A model generated the notes under the pieces. That model ran no database searches. It was not told where the DNA came from and worked only from the letters and a program-made list of their open reading frames with translations. DNA of 64,000 nt, taken from positions 62,001 through 126,000 of the forward strand of contig NZ_JAIWJF010000004.1 of NCBI RefSeq assembly GCF_021654115.1. The letters are read 5' to 3'. The position numbers were made by a program, and so were the translations under genes. This document shows, in pieces, positions 1-7,535 of this stretch. Position 1 is the stretch's first letter. Every line of letters begins with the position of its first letter. The DNA comes from Furfurilactobacillus milii. Lineage in GTDB: Bacteria > Bacillota > Bacilli > Lactobacillales > Lactobacillaceae.

Positions 1-1
1 C

Positions 2-673
2 ACACCAGACGATGCCTCATCGGTCGCTCACGAAATTGGCCACGCCTTCCATTACAGTGTCGTCAAAGACCTGCCAGAAATGCGCCGCAGTTACGCAATG
101 AACGTTGCCGAAACGGCTTCAACGTTCGCTGAATTGGTTGTGGCTGACGCTAACGTTAAATCTGCCACCAGTGTTGGTGAAAAAATCAACCTATTAGACA
201 CCAAGATGAATAATCCTGTCGCCATGTTCATGAACATCCGCGCCCGCTACCTGTTTGAAACGAACTTCTACAAGGAACGATTAAACGGACAAGTGACCCC
301 TGAACGGATGGATGCTTTGATGTTAGCCGCTCAAAAGTGGGCCTTCTCTGACCACCTTGGCACGTATCACCCACACTTCTGGGCCAGCAAGTTACATTTC
401 TATATCGATGAGATACCGTTCTACAACTTCCCTTACACATTCGGTTACCTCTTCAGCCTTGGTATTTACGCGAAGGCTCAGGCAAGTGGTGGGAACTTTG
501 AGGACCAGTACATCGCCCTTTTACGTGACACGGCAAACATGTCGACGGAAGATCTCGCTAAGAAACACCTCGGCGTTGATCTTACCAAACCGGACTTCTG
601 GCAGTCGGGAGCGGATCTGGTTAAGAAAGACATTGACGAGTTCCTCAAACTCTCCGACGATTTGGTTCACTAA
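2..673 (+). CDS. M3 family oligoendopeptidase, C-terminal part (5' end outside window)
   Basis: The frame is open from base 2, so the gene begins before the window. The metallopeptidase zinc motif HEIGH lies at about 29-43, and the acidic helix with ETASTFAE follows, which fits the third zinc ligand of M3 (thimet/PepF) peptidases. These cytoplasmic enzymes cut short peptides imported by Opp systems. About 223 residues are visible, ending at TAA 671-673. The first internal ATG (base 80) lies after the catalytic motif and is not the true start. No terminator follows; the next 500 bp hold two structured repeats. The family call is secure; PepF versus another M3 subgroup cannot be settled from this half. 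Confidence 0.85.
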   Translation, partial: TPDDASSVAHEIGHAFHYSVVKDLPEMRRSYAMNVAETASTFAELVVADANVKSATSVGEKINLLDTKMNNPVAMFMNIRARYLFETNFYKERLNGQVTPERMDALMLAAQKWAFSDHLGTYHPHFWASKLHFYIDEIPFYNFPYTFGYLFSLGIYAKAQASGGNFEDQYIALLRDTANMSTEDLAKKHLGVDLTKPDFWQSGADLVKKDIDEFLKLSDDLVH

Positions 674-707
674 ATTCAAACAGTTTTGTATGCCGTTACG
701 CTGTGCT

Positions 708-851
708 GAGACGCCGTTCCATGAGGACCGGTCTCAACCCCGCTGGGTTTTCGACCTCGATTCTGAGCCACAAACCGTCTCAGAACTCGTCCCACAGTAC
801 TAAATGGCCAAAATCTTGCCATTAAGTACTGTTTACACGGAACTCTGTCTC
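708..851 (-). repeat. Structured intergenic repeat, subfamily A, copy 1
   Basis: This is the first of nine copies of one element. Read on the minus strand, the outer arms GAGACAGAGTTCC and GGAACGGCGTCTC pair imperfectly. Inside are three hairpins separated by shared junction words: CGTG, GGACGAG, CGAGGTCGAAAACC and GACCGGTCC. Hairpin 1 (arms ACAGTACTTAATGGC / GCCATTTAGTACTGT) is specific to this copy; hairpin 2 (TTCTGAG / CTCAGAA) is shared with other A copies. It faces away from copy 2, 97 bp to the right. No T-run suggests a simple terminator. Confidence 0.75.
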
Positions 852-948
852 CGCCCATCTTCACTCAAATAACAGTTAACTGGATCATCGACAGACGCAA
901 CCATTTCGAATTCAATTGAATCAAGGTTGTAGTTGCAATCTTAGCTGA

Positions 949-1122
949 AGGGCGTCAACAGTGATACCGAGCCGTGAAGGTAACGTTAATTCGGCGGTTT
1001 GTCCGAATTTAGGTTACGGACGGTCGCCAAGCCTCGGATTCTCACGAGGCTTGGCGGCGAGGTGAAAGACGGTGCACTTCCGGCTTGAACCGGTCCCACG
1101 GCGAGCGTGTCACTGTTGACAA
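949..1122 (+). repeat. Structured intergenic repeat, subfamily B, copy 2
   Basis: The outer arms GTCAACAGTGA and TCACTGTTGAC are exact reverse complements. Three hairpins lie inside: one closed by GGTAAC/GTTAC with ATTCGG/CCGAAT, one by GCCAAGCCTCG/CGAGGCTTGGC, and a third ahead of TTGAACCGGTCCCACG. The junction words CGTG, GGACG and GGCGAGGTGAAAGAC match copies 4, 6, 7 and 9, while the stems differ. The copy ends about 40 bp before the ribosome site of the next gene. Role unknown. Confidence 0.75.
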
Positions 1123-1171
1123 CCGTAAGCGGAATTTCAACCCAAAATCCACATGACTCAAGGAGGTTATC

Positions 1172-2107
1172 ATGTCAGTCACTGCGTTTTCATTTCCATC
1201 CACAGACCGCCGGCACGAACTGGAAGCCCGCATCTGGACGCCAGATGATCAGCAGCCCGTCGGCACCATTCAGATCGTGCACGGTATGGCAGAGCACATC
1301 GACCGCTACCAACCGTTTGCGGAATTTCTCAATGCTCACGGTTGGGTCGTGGCTGGCGATAACCATCTGGGTCATGGTCATTCGGTCGGCCATTCACCAC
1401 TCGGATACTTTGGCAAACAACAGCCGATTGAACATCTCATTAATGATGAGTTTACCCTAACTAAACGACTGCGCCACGACTATCCTGGTCTCCCGCACGT
1501 CATCATCGGTCATTCCATGGGTGCCATGATGGTCCAATTATTCTTAACTCAGTATGGAAGTTGGGTAGACGCAGCCGTTGTGATTGGCTCGGCCGTTGCT
1601 CATCCGATCCTAGCTGTGATCAGACCCATAGTGGCCGTCCTCAACAACTTTGCGCCCCGCCGACCTAATCACACGCTGGATAGACTGGCCTTCGGTGCTT
1701 ATGCCAAACGGTTCCCTGAGGATTCGCCCTTTCAGTGGCTGTCGGAAAATCCCGTCAACGTTCATCGTTACAACAATGATCCGTTGTCTGGTTTCACCTT
1801 CACCAATAACGGCTTCTCCGTGCTGTTTCGGATGACAACATTGTCGACCAAACGACAATGGCATCAGGGCATCCCCAAACAACTGCCAATTCTATTCACC
1901 AGTGGTAAAGAAGATCCCGTTGGCGGCTTCAGTTTGGGACCACGCCGTCATGTCCGTTCGCTAAAACGAGCTGGCTTTACCGACGTGACACTCAAATTAT
2001 GGCCGCACATGCGTCACGAAATTCTGAACGAACGCGACCATGAGCAGGTCTATGCGGTACTATTGAAGTGGATCGAAGATCATACAATCTCTGTAGAAAG
2101 GAAGTGA
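1172..2107 (+). CDS. Alpha/beta hydrolase, monoacylglycerol lipase/lysophospholipase-like
   Basis: The 311-residue protein has the serine hydrolase fold signature: the oxyanion segment VHGMAEH at 36-42, the nucleophile elbow GHSMG at 113-117 (Ser115), a late acidic residue in GKEDPVGG and a C-terminal His in WPHMRHE. No signal peptide is visible, so it is probably cytoplasmic and acts on acylglycerol or lysophospholipid esters; the exact substrate is inference. A strong AAGGAGG lies 5 bases before ATG. It starts a tight operon: the XRE gene follows 4 bp later and the methyltransferase-like gene after that. Confidence 0.85.
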   Translation: MSVTAFSFPSTDRRHELEARIWTPDDQQPVGTIQIVHGMAEHIDRYQPFAEFLNAHGWVVAGDNHLGHGHSVGHSPLGYFGKQQPIEHLINDEFTLTKRLRHDYPGLPHVIIGHSMGAMMVQLFLTQYGSWVDAAVVIGSAVAHPILAVIRPIVAVLNNFAPRRPNHTLDRLAFGAYAKRFPEDSPFQWLSENPVNVHRYNNDPLSGFTFTNNGFSVLFRMTTLSTKRQWHQGIPKQLPILFTSGKEDPVGGFSLGPRRHVRSLKRAGFTDVTLKLWPHMRHEILNERDHEQVYAVLLKWIEDHTISVERK

Positions 2108-2111
2108 GAAT

Positions 2112-2534
2112 ATGTTCCCTGAACGTTTGCGTGCTATCCGCCGTGGTCGTCACATTACATTGGACCAGTTGGCGGACGCACTAAGTCAGAACCTCTCACC
2201 AAACGAAAAGCCGAACACTGCTTCACAAATTGGTAACTGGGAGCGTGGCATTCGGACCCCTTCCTACATTGAAGTGCGCAAACTTTCCGAATTCTTTGAC
2301 GTCTCGCTGGATTACCTAACTGGAAAAACGGAACTGGATGAATATGATCTAGGCCGATTATTTCTCTCAGGCAAACGGCTGACGTTTAACGGCGAAACAC
2401 TGAGCAGCCAAGACCGTTATGAAGTGTACCAATTGATTGAAGGCTATCTTCACGGTCGGCAAACACGCCGTCCAGATGTCCCAATTGATCATCAAGAAGA
2501 ACTTGATCTTGGTTATGACGACGAAAAAGAATAG
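2112..2534 (+). CDS. XRE-family helix-turn-helix regulator
   Basis: The 140-residue protein has an N-terminal Cro/C1-type HTH over about residues 4-70, with the typical end SEFFDVSLDYLTGKT. The HTH carries an insertion (NLSPNEKPNTAS) between its helices, and a short acidic tail follows. The gene begins 4 bp after the hydrolase stop behind GAAAGGAAGTG and is followed 14 bp later by the methyltransferase-like gene, so it is probably co-transcribed. Its target is unknown; control of its own operon is the simplest guess. Confidence 0.85.
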   Translation: MFPERLRAIRRGRHITLDQLADALSQNLSPNEKPNTASQIGNWERGIRTPSYIEVRKLSEFFDVSLDYLTGKTELDEYDLGRLFLSGKRLTFNGETLSSQDRYEVYQLIEGYLHGRQTRRPDVPIDHQEELDLGYDDEKE

Positions 2535-2548
2535 AAAGGCACCCGTGT

Positions 2549-3442
2549 ATGAATCCAAAACAACTTCGCAAACTTAAGCGCCAGGTTCAACAGCAACCCA
2601 AACGTAAAGTAGCCCCGTCAACGGATGCGAATGGCCTGCGACCCGACGCTGGTGCGCACAACGATTATATTGCCGAAATGAACCAATTTCGGGACCAATT
2701 TAACGGTTTGGGTGAAGCTGTCTTCCTGATTAATCAGGTATCGGAAGCTGACCGGTTGTTGTCGCGCGGACTGTTGCCACAACCGCTACCGGAACTATTG
2801 TTGCCAGACAACTTCCAGGACACCGTTTATCAGCATGTCTTGAAGCAATATCCGATTGGTGACAAACGTGGCGACAAGGTGTGGAATGCATTTTCCAACG
2901 CCCTGCCACGTTTGGACGCTGCCCTTCGGAACTTCCGCGACTACCTCGAAGATACGTATGGCATGTGGGCTTACATCTCCGCACCGTTTGTTAACGACCT
3001 GAGTCAATATCTGAACGGTCGCCCAACGCTCGAACTCATGGCCGGTAATGGCTATATCTCAAAGGGATTGCGGGACAAGCAACCTTCACAACAGATTTTC
3101 ACTACCGACTCCAAGGACTGGACGAAAGAAAACGAAACCGGCAAGCACCCCGTGACCAATATTGAACAACTCGATGCGCTCAGTGCCATCGAAAAGTACG
3201 GTGACCAAGTCGGTAGCATTGTCATGTCCTGGTCGCCAGATGGTCAGGAGATTGACTGGCAAGTCCTTCAAGAAATTCGCCAGCTGAAAAATCAACCTGA
3301 GTTCATCGTCATTGGCGAGCAAAACGGTGCCACCGACTCTAAGACATTTTGGCAAAACGCTGATCTGACGGAAAGTGAACCTTTAAATCGTAATTTTAGC
3401 CGATTCGACCTCATTCACGATCGAGTATACATCGTCAAATAA
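2549..3442 (+). CDS. SAM-dependent methyltransferase-like protein
   Basis: The 297-residue protein has a basic N-terminal tail (residues 1-20), a helical middle and, at 160-171, the segment TLELMAGNGYIS, which resembles the glycine-rich SAM motif I of class I methyltransferases. The later MSWSPDG segment would fall at the motif IV position. No known substrate domain is visible. It follows the XRE gene by 14 bp with AGAAAGG upstream and precedes a small membrane protein by 19 bp. The methyltransferase call rests on motif I; catalytic activity is not certain. Confidence 0.65.
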   Translation: MNPKQLRKLKRQVQQQPKRKVAPSTDANGLRPDAGAHNDYIAEMNQFRDQFNGLGEAVFLINQVSEADRLLSRGLLPQPLPELLLPDNFQDTVYQHVLKQYPIGDKRGDKVWNAFSNALPRLDAALRNFRDYLEDTYGMWAYISAPFVNDLSQYLNGRPTLELMAGNGYISKGLRDKQPSQQIFTTDSKDWTKENETGKHPVTNIEQLDALSAIEKYGDQVGSIVMSWSPDGQEIDWQVLQEIRQLKNQPEFIVIGEQNGATDSKTFWQNADLTESEPLNRNFSRFDLIHDRVYIVK

Positions 3443-3461
3443 GCTATTAAACGAGGTATTT

Positions 3462-3635
3462 ATGAGTAAAACATTACGTGACGCATTGTCCTTTTTGGCT
3501 GGTGGTATCTTCCTGTTAGCCTTTGGCATCTGGGACAAGCAATTGGCCAGTGGTGCGTTTGGATTCGTGTTATTGCTGATTGGTCTGTATAATCTGTACA
3601 GCTACTGGCATGAAAGACAGAATAAAGATAAATAA
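3462..3635 (+). CDS. Small two-helix membrane protein, 57 aa
   Basis: The short frame runs MSKTLRDALSFLAGG to ERQNKDK. It has two hydrophobic segments (about residues 9-23 and 30-48) joined by a short polar turn (WDKQ), and charged ends. ACGAGG precedes the ATG at a normal distance, 19 bp after the methyltransferase-like gene, so it looks like the last member of that operon. A strong hairpin terminator follows 55 bp downstream. Function unknown; size and topology suit a small membrane-associated accessory protein. Confidence 0.7.
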   Translation: MSKTLRDALSFLAGGIFLLAFGIWDKQLASGAFGFVLLLIGLYNLYSYWHERQNKDK

Positions 3636-3690
3636 TTCTTAAACCAACACTCAGCCTGATAAGATTATTGCTTTTCAACAAAGCGTTTAA

Positions 3691-3729
3691 AAAATGACAA
3701 TTCTGAAATTTTCAGAATTGTCATTTTTG
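3691..3729. terminator. Bidirectional intrinsic terminator
   Basis: A near-perfect hairpin with arms AATGACAATTCTGAAA and TTTCAGAATTGTCATT is flanked by A and T runs. It separates the convergent plus-strand operon ending at 3635 from the minus-strand MarR gene ending at 3753 and can serve both. Confidence 0.85.
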
Positions 3730-3752
3730 CTTACAAATCACTTTAAGACTGT

Positions 3753-4160
3753 TTACAGATTTTGATTAATTTTAGTTAGTAGCTCCGCTAATAGTTGCTG
3801 CTCCCCGGGTGTTAACGAGCCGATTGTCCGGTCAGCCACCCCTGCTTCAAATTGATGAATGGTTGGATACAGTGCCGTGGCCTTCTCTGTTGGAAATAAC
3901 CGACGAACTTTTTTGTTAACTGCGTCCGGCCGTTTCTCGACGTAACCTTCCGCAATTAACTTTTGAACGGCCCGAAAACTTGTCGTGCGGTCAACAGCCA
4001 TGTCCGCAGCCAAGGCATCAAAAAAGAGTCCCGGCCGTTCACAAATCCGCAGTAGATATTGAAAACGATTATTGTTCAGTCCTTGAGATGCGAATTCGTG
4101 ATTGGCGCTCGCCGTAGCGCGCCGTGAAAAGGTACCGATTTGTCTTAATTCATCAATCAT
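3753..4160 (-). CDS. MarR-family transcriptional regulator
   Basis: The 135-residue protein has a winged-helix core: FDALAADMAVDRTTSFRAVQKLIAEGYVEKR is split by the recognition helix and wing, ending in KKVRRLFPTEKA, typical of MarR repressors. I chose the ATG at 4160 because AAGGAG lies 8 bases before it; the upstream extension would place hydrophobic residues before a MarR dimer helix and lacks a ribosome site. It is divergent from a GNAT acetyltransferase, with a palindrome between them, so it probably represses itself and perhaps that gene. Ligand unknown. Confidence 0.88.
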   Translation of the reverse strand: MIDELRQIGTFSRRATASANHEFASQGLNNNRFQYLLRICERPGLFFDALAADMAVDRTTSFRAVQKLIAEGYVEKRPDAVNKKVRRLFPTEKATALYPTIHQFEAGVADRTIGSLTPGEQQLLAELLTKINQNL

Positions 4161-4173
4161 TTTAAACTCCTTG

Positions 4174-4185
4174 TTGCATTTGCAA
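4174..4185. promoter_or_regulatory. Candidate MarR operator
   Basis: The palindrome TTGCATTTGCAA sits 14 bp before the MarR start and in the 73-bp divergent region with the GNAT gene. Arms TTGCA/TGCAA are exact. Position and symmetry suit autoregulation; binding is inferred. Confidence 0.5.
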
Positions 4186-4233
4186 TAAAATAAAACTATA
4201 CTAAATGCCATTAATAACGAAAGAAGTAACACT

Positions 4234-4713
4234 ATGTGGCAATTAAAACGGTTTTCCGAACTCACTCCAAATGAATTATACGACATCTTCTATGCACGAA
4301 TCCAGACCTTTGTGGTTGATCAAAACCGGATTTATCAAGAAGTCGATGAACAGGACAAGGCAGCCCTGCACTTAATGGATTACGAAAATGGTCGTCTTGT
4401 TGCATACGCACGAATTTTCACAGAAGAAAAGCACGTGACGTTTGGCCGCGTGCTGTCGATTCCCGAAGTTCGTGGACAAGGTTACGGACGATTGCTACTC
4501 GAACAGATCATGCAAGTATTAAATGATCACTTCAGCGATCTACCCGTCGAAATCGAAGCCCAAGAACAGGTTCAGGGTTTATATACAAAATTTGGTTTTC
4601 ACGCTGTGGGCGATGTGTTCTTATTCAACCACACACCACACATCAAGATGGTTCACGAGCCATTGGCAACTACTCATGCAACTCAATTGGCTGCCCATCA
4701 GGGTCGTGAATAA
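4234..4713 (+). CDS. GNAT N-acetyltransferase, ElaA-like
   Basis: The 159-residue protein opens with WQLKRFSELTPNELYDIFYAR, split around the ElaA-type start, and has the acetyl-CoA binding loop RGQGYG at 80-85 after the beta strand FGRVLSIPEV. Late residues IEAQEQVQGLYTKFGF complete the fold. It probably acetylates a small amine or a protein terminus in the cytoplasm; substrate unknown. AAAGAAG is a weak ribosome site. It is divergent from marR, and its 3' end overlaps the convergent VOC gene by 44 bp. Confidence 0.85.
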   Translation: MWQLKRFSELTPNELYDIFYARIQTFVVDQNRIYQEVDEQDKAALHLMDYENGRLVAYARIFTEEKHVTFGRVLSIPEVRGQGYGRLLLEQIMQVLNDHFSDLPVEIEAQEQVQGLYTKFGFHAVGDVFLFNHTPHIKMVHEPLATTHATQLAAHQGRE

Positions 4714-5050
4714 ACGTCATCGCCTTCCCAGTGAATTCGTCATGGCGAATCGGTTCAGACTTGACACCCAGTTCAGCTAACTCAATCACCGTTTGCGACA
4801 CATCTTTTACCATAAAGGCAATGTGGCGTAATCCCAGGGCCTCTGGATACGTTAACCGTGCCGGACTGTTTGGACGCACAAAGAGTTCCAACTGAACGTT
4901 GCCAGCACAAAGCATGATCACGGTATCATGTTTAATTGGACGGTCATATTCACTGACCATCTGAAAACCAAGCTTCGTTATATAAAAATCCTTGGCCTTC
5001 GTGTAGTTTGAAACGACGATTGCGATGTGATGCAATGTGCTTAATTCCAT
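4670..5050 (-). CDS. VOC/glyoxalase-family protein
   Basis: The 126-residue protein has the two beta-alpha-beta-beta-beta modules of the vicinal oxygen chelate fold: LHHIAIVV near the start, VQLELFV in the middle, RHIAFMV at the second module and PIELHE at the end. The His and Glu residues in these strands are the usual metal ligands. It resembles YaeR-type lactoylglutathione lyase-like proteins; the substrate is not established. GAGGAGG precedes the ATG. A GTGCGGC/GCCGCAC inverted repeat (5067-5102) lies just upstream and could form a leader hairpin. Confidence 0.85.
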   Translation of the reverse strand: MELSTLHHIAIVVSNYTKAKDFYITKLGFQMVSEYDRPIKHDTVIMLCAGNVQLELFVRPNSPARLTYPEALGLRHIAFMVKDVSQTVIELAELGVKSEPIRHDEFTGKAMTFIHDPDGQPIELHE

Positions 5051-5178
5051 GTGTGCCCTCCTCTTTGTGCGGCTTGGCGATTACTTAGTGCTCAGGCCGC
5101 ACTCCTTACCTATTAGTGTAGCATACTCGCCAACTTCGCTTGTTTTGAATGCTTAACTCAAGCACCAACAAAATGAGC

Positions 5179-5210
5179 AAAAAAAAGCTTCTATCATAAA
5201 TGATAGAAGT
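5179..5210 (-). terminator. Intrinsic terminator of a minus-strand noncoding transcript
   Basis: A perfect hairpin CTTCTATCAT-TT-ATGATAGAAG on the minus strand is followed by eight T residues. It lies 130 bp before the VOC gene and after more than 850 bp of noncoding DNA, so it must end a noncoding RNA or act as an attenuator for the VOC gene. Confidence 0.9.
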
Positions 5211-5600
5211 TAGTTTGGCGTGTCTGGTATACCTCCCAGACTTGAGGGGTTCTTCAATCACGAAGAACTGAGTACCGGCACCCAATTAGTAGTCGGTGGG
5301 TGGGCCGCCGTGTTCCACAACACGAACGATCAAGCACTCCTTATACGAAGGAAAAACGTGCCCCCGGCTTCGATAGCCACTAGCCTCCGCAGAGGAACGA
5401 CATTACTGCCGTCTGGCTGATCTCGACTCATCGCATGTAAATACACTAACATCTTATTGAGATGAATGCAAATGTGGGATGCGCAGAAGTCAGCATTTTA
5501 TGGCTGAAAGTGCATATTTAATATCTGTGTGGATTGAGGCTGGCTCATTGAGCTAGTCGCATGTCCGTTACGCCGACCGGCAACGCCACTCATCTAAAAA
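5187..5600 (-). ncRNA. Candidate long structured noncoding RNA (unassigned)
   Basis: On the minus strand this 400-base stretch has no credible reading frame but ends in a strong terminator. It contains a series of clear hairpins: TCCTT/AAGGA within a GCAC/GTGC stem, GTGTT/AACAC, CGGC-CCCA/TGGG-GCCG, GTTCTTC/GAAGAAC and GTCTGG/CCAGAC. I checked by eye for RNase P, tmRNA, SRP RNA and T-box signatures and did not find their core motifs. The 5' end is a guess. It could be a housekeeping RNA with divergent sequence, or a regulatory leader of the VOC gene. Confidence 0.5.
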
Positions 5601-5650
5601 AGTGAGTAGGTGTGTTGATACCAGCAGTCATTATGGCCTGCTGTTAACGT

Positions 5651-5762
5651 AAAAAACGAGCAGTCATCGTAAACTTTGGGAAGTTGACGAGTGCTCGTTA
5701 ACGCAACACACCACCGCTTTTGCGGATCGGTAGGATGCCATCACAAGTGGTATCCTTTTTAC
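5651..5762 (-). ncRNA. Small RNA candidate, twin copy 1
   Basis: On the minus strand TATAAT (5769-5774) is followed about 7 bases later by a 112-base unit that starts ACGTAAAAAGGA, contains a C-rich stretch with CCGATCCGCAAAAGCGG, and ends in a long hairpin closed by CGAGCA/TGCTCG plus TTTTTT. Promoter, body and terminator are all present, and no reading frame is apparent. A paralogue lies 231 bp upstream with the same parts, which argues that this is a real small RNA gene. Confidence 0.65.
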
Positions 5763-5881
5763 GTTGTCATTATAACATGTTCATCCTAAAAAGAGTCAGT
5801 ACAATTGGATGATTCATGTGACAATAACTCATTCACTTGGTCGTTCAGTTAATAGTGGCCATTATGGCCTGCTGTTAACGT

Positions 5882-5994
5882 AAAAAACGGGCAGTCGTCT
5901 CAACTTTGGACAGTTGACGATTGCTCGTTGATCATCTAGCGCCACCGCTTTTGCGGATCGGTAGGCATGCCATCGCAAGTGGCGTCCTTTTTAC
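5882..5994 (-). ncRNA. Small RNA candidate, twin copy 2
   Basis: This is a paralogue of the unit at 5651-5762. TATAAT lies at 6001-6006, the RNA would begin near 5994 with CGTAAAAAGGACGCC, the same CCGATCCGCAAAAGCGG word follows, and the unit ends with an AACGAGCA/TGCCCGTT hairpin and TTTTTT. The stem closing the middle domain changes from CCAC/GTGG context to GCCAC/GTGGC and keeps pairing. Its promoter lies about 100 bp before the divergent DedA gene. Confidence 0.65.
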
Positions 5995-6098
5995 GTCGTT
6001 ATTATAACACCTTCGTTTAGCAAGATGTCCAACAAAGTTTGCCCACGACGTACCCTCTGCTTGGCATTCTAGTCGTTTGCAAGTATAGTAAGACTACT

Positions 6099-6800
6099 AT
6101 GACAAACTTCCTGACTTCCACCCGCCTGGCGTGGGTGCTTGAATTTATCTTCCATCCACTATCCTTTTTAGTGCCATGGACCAACCAATTTAACTACTGG
6201 GGCTATGTGGTGCTATTTACTGTCCTCTTTTTAGAAAGTGCCTACCTGTTATTCTCATTCTTACCAGCGCAGTCGCTGCTGTTTGTCGCCGGAGCAATTT
6301 CTGCGAACCGGTCTTCGGTGCTCAACATCTACCTCTTATTGATTGGTTTTGCGGTGATGACACTGGTCGGATCGACCATCAAATACCGCACTGGCATCCG
6401 CATGAAAGCTCGTGCTGATGCACATATTCAGCAAAAACGCGATGAGGGTAAGTCGCAAAGTAAAACCATGAAGCGACTGTCTCAATCTGAAGTCTACTTT
6501 GAGAAGTACGGGGGTAGTTTTCTAATTATCGCACGGTTTGTTCCTATTGTCGGCCTTTTCATGCCGCTCATTGCCGGCGAAACTAAGATGGATCAACGCC
6601 AATTTCATCTATTTAACACGATTGGCGTCGTGGCTTGGATCTTAATCGCCACGCTGGCGGGCTTTTTCTTTGGCAAAACACAGTTTGTCAAAAACTACTT
6701 TACGTTTATCTGCATTGGTATTGCGTTGCTACCGATTATCCTTCACGAAGTCGTTCGGTTTGTGCGTGAATGGGTTGATGCGATTCGTGACCTTAATTGA
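6099..6800 (+). CDS. DedA-family membrane protein
   Basis: The protein (233 residues from this ATG) has several hydrophobic segments and the DedA core: FLESAYLLFSFLPAQSLLF early (the acidic residue and the FLPGQ-like turn) and RFVPIVGLFMPLIAG later, the conserved R-x-x-P-x-x-G-x-x-x-P pattern. DedA proteins help keep membrane potential and move lipids across the membrane. An upstream in-frame ATG at 6039 exists, but the extension is not DedA-like. No strong ribosome site is visible at either start. It overlaps the convergent alkD by 8 bp. Confidence 0.85.
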   Translation: MTNFLTSTRLAWVLEFIFHPLSFLVPWTNQFNYWGYVVLFTVLFLESAYLLFSFLPAQSLLFVAGAISANRSSVLNIYLLLIGFAVMTLVGSTIKYRTGIRMKARADAHIQQKRDEGKSQSKTMKRLSQSEVYFEKYGGSFLIIARFVPIVGLFMPLIAGETKMDQRQFHLFNTIGVVAWILIATLAGFFFGKTQFVKNYFTFICIGIALLPIILHEVVRFVREWVDAIRDLN

Positions 6801-7440
6801 GATATTTACTCCCTTCACGGACGGCCAATGAACTCATCTTGGATTGATGGTCAGCGATAAATTGACGTACCCAATCCGGATTAGTCTTACTGTAATCGCG
6901 TAGTGCCCAGCCAATCGCCTTTTGGATAAAAAATTCGTCGGTCGTTAAATCGGCCAGCATCATCTCACGTAAATATGCTTCATCCGTTAACGTTTTAAAG
7001 CCTAACTGCAAGGTAATGCCCACCCGGCGTTGCCAGAAGTCGGGCTTTTCTTTATACCACGTGCCGACTTCTGCTAACCAGTCTGGATGACGTTTGACAA
7101 CGCGGCCAATCACTCCACGAATAGCGTCGACACTATCCCACCAAGGTTTAACCGTAATATAGTCACTCAGCCACGCTAAGTCATCCCGTGTTAGCCGAGT
7201 GACATTATGCTGCATCATATCAATGGCAACGTATTGATACTCACGCTCTGGCAGTGCATATAGTGTCGCAAACCGTCGTCTCAATGCCGACAACGTTAAC
7301 TGCTTACTGTCAACCAGCAGTGTATGTTCCTGTTGCCTACGTCCTGGTGACTTAACACCAGCAAGCGGAAACTTGTTCTTCATGTATGCGGCCATCCCCT
7401 CAGCTGTCTTGGGATCACCCTTTAAAAAAACTGTTATCAT
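6793..7440 (-). CDS. DNA alkylation repair enzyme, AlkD-like
   Basis: The 215-residue protein matches the HEAT-like AlkD family: REYQYVAIDMM, KPWWDSVDAI and the signature FFIQKAIGWALRDYSK. In AlkD the Trp and Asp of WWDSVD and the Arg of LRDYSK line the site that removes bulky or cationic alkylated purines by excision. AAGGTGGG precedes the ATG. The upstream gap has an imperfect inverted repeat (7464-7506). It is convergent with dedA and follows two unknown genes on the same strand. Confidence 0.88.
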   Translation of the reverse strand: MITVFLKGDPKTAEGMAAYMKNKFPLAGVKSPGRRQQEHTLLVDSKQLTLSALRRRFATLYALPEREYQYVAIDMMQHNVTRLTRDDLAWLSDYITVKPWWDSVDAIRGVIGRVVKRHPDWLAEVGTWYKEKPDFWQRRVGITLQLGFKTLTDEAYLREMMLADLTTDEFFIQKAIGWALRDYSKTNPDWVRQFIADHQSKMSSLAVREGSKYLN

Positions 7441-7535
7441 TGTTCAAACCCACCTTATGTAAACGGCGGGTATCAGTAAAAGACCACTTTTCACTAATAC
7501 TCGCCGCAATTGAAACCTTTATTTAATTGTGAAAA

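Noticed and set aside
708-851. Insertion sequence or transposon remnant
   Set aside because: No transposase frame or fixed terminal repeat is present; the outer arms differ between copies.
5300-5380. T-box antiterminator-like word (TGGAACACGGCGG on the minus strand)
   Set aside because: It departs from the T-box core TGGNACCGCG and no specifier stem or tRNA-related downstream gene is present.
5220-5420. 66-codon plus-strand frame in the noncoding block
   Set aside because: It lies antisense to the hairpin-rich minus-strand RNA candidate, has no ribosome site and an unlikely composition.
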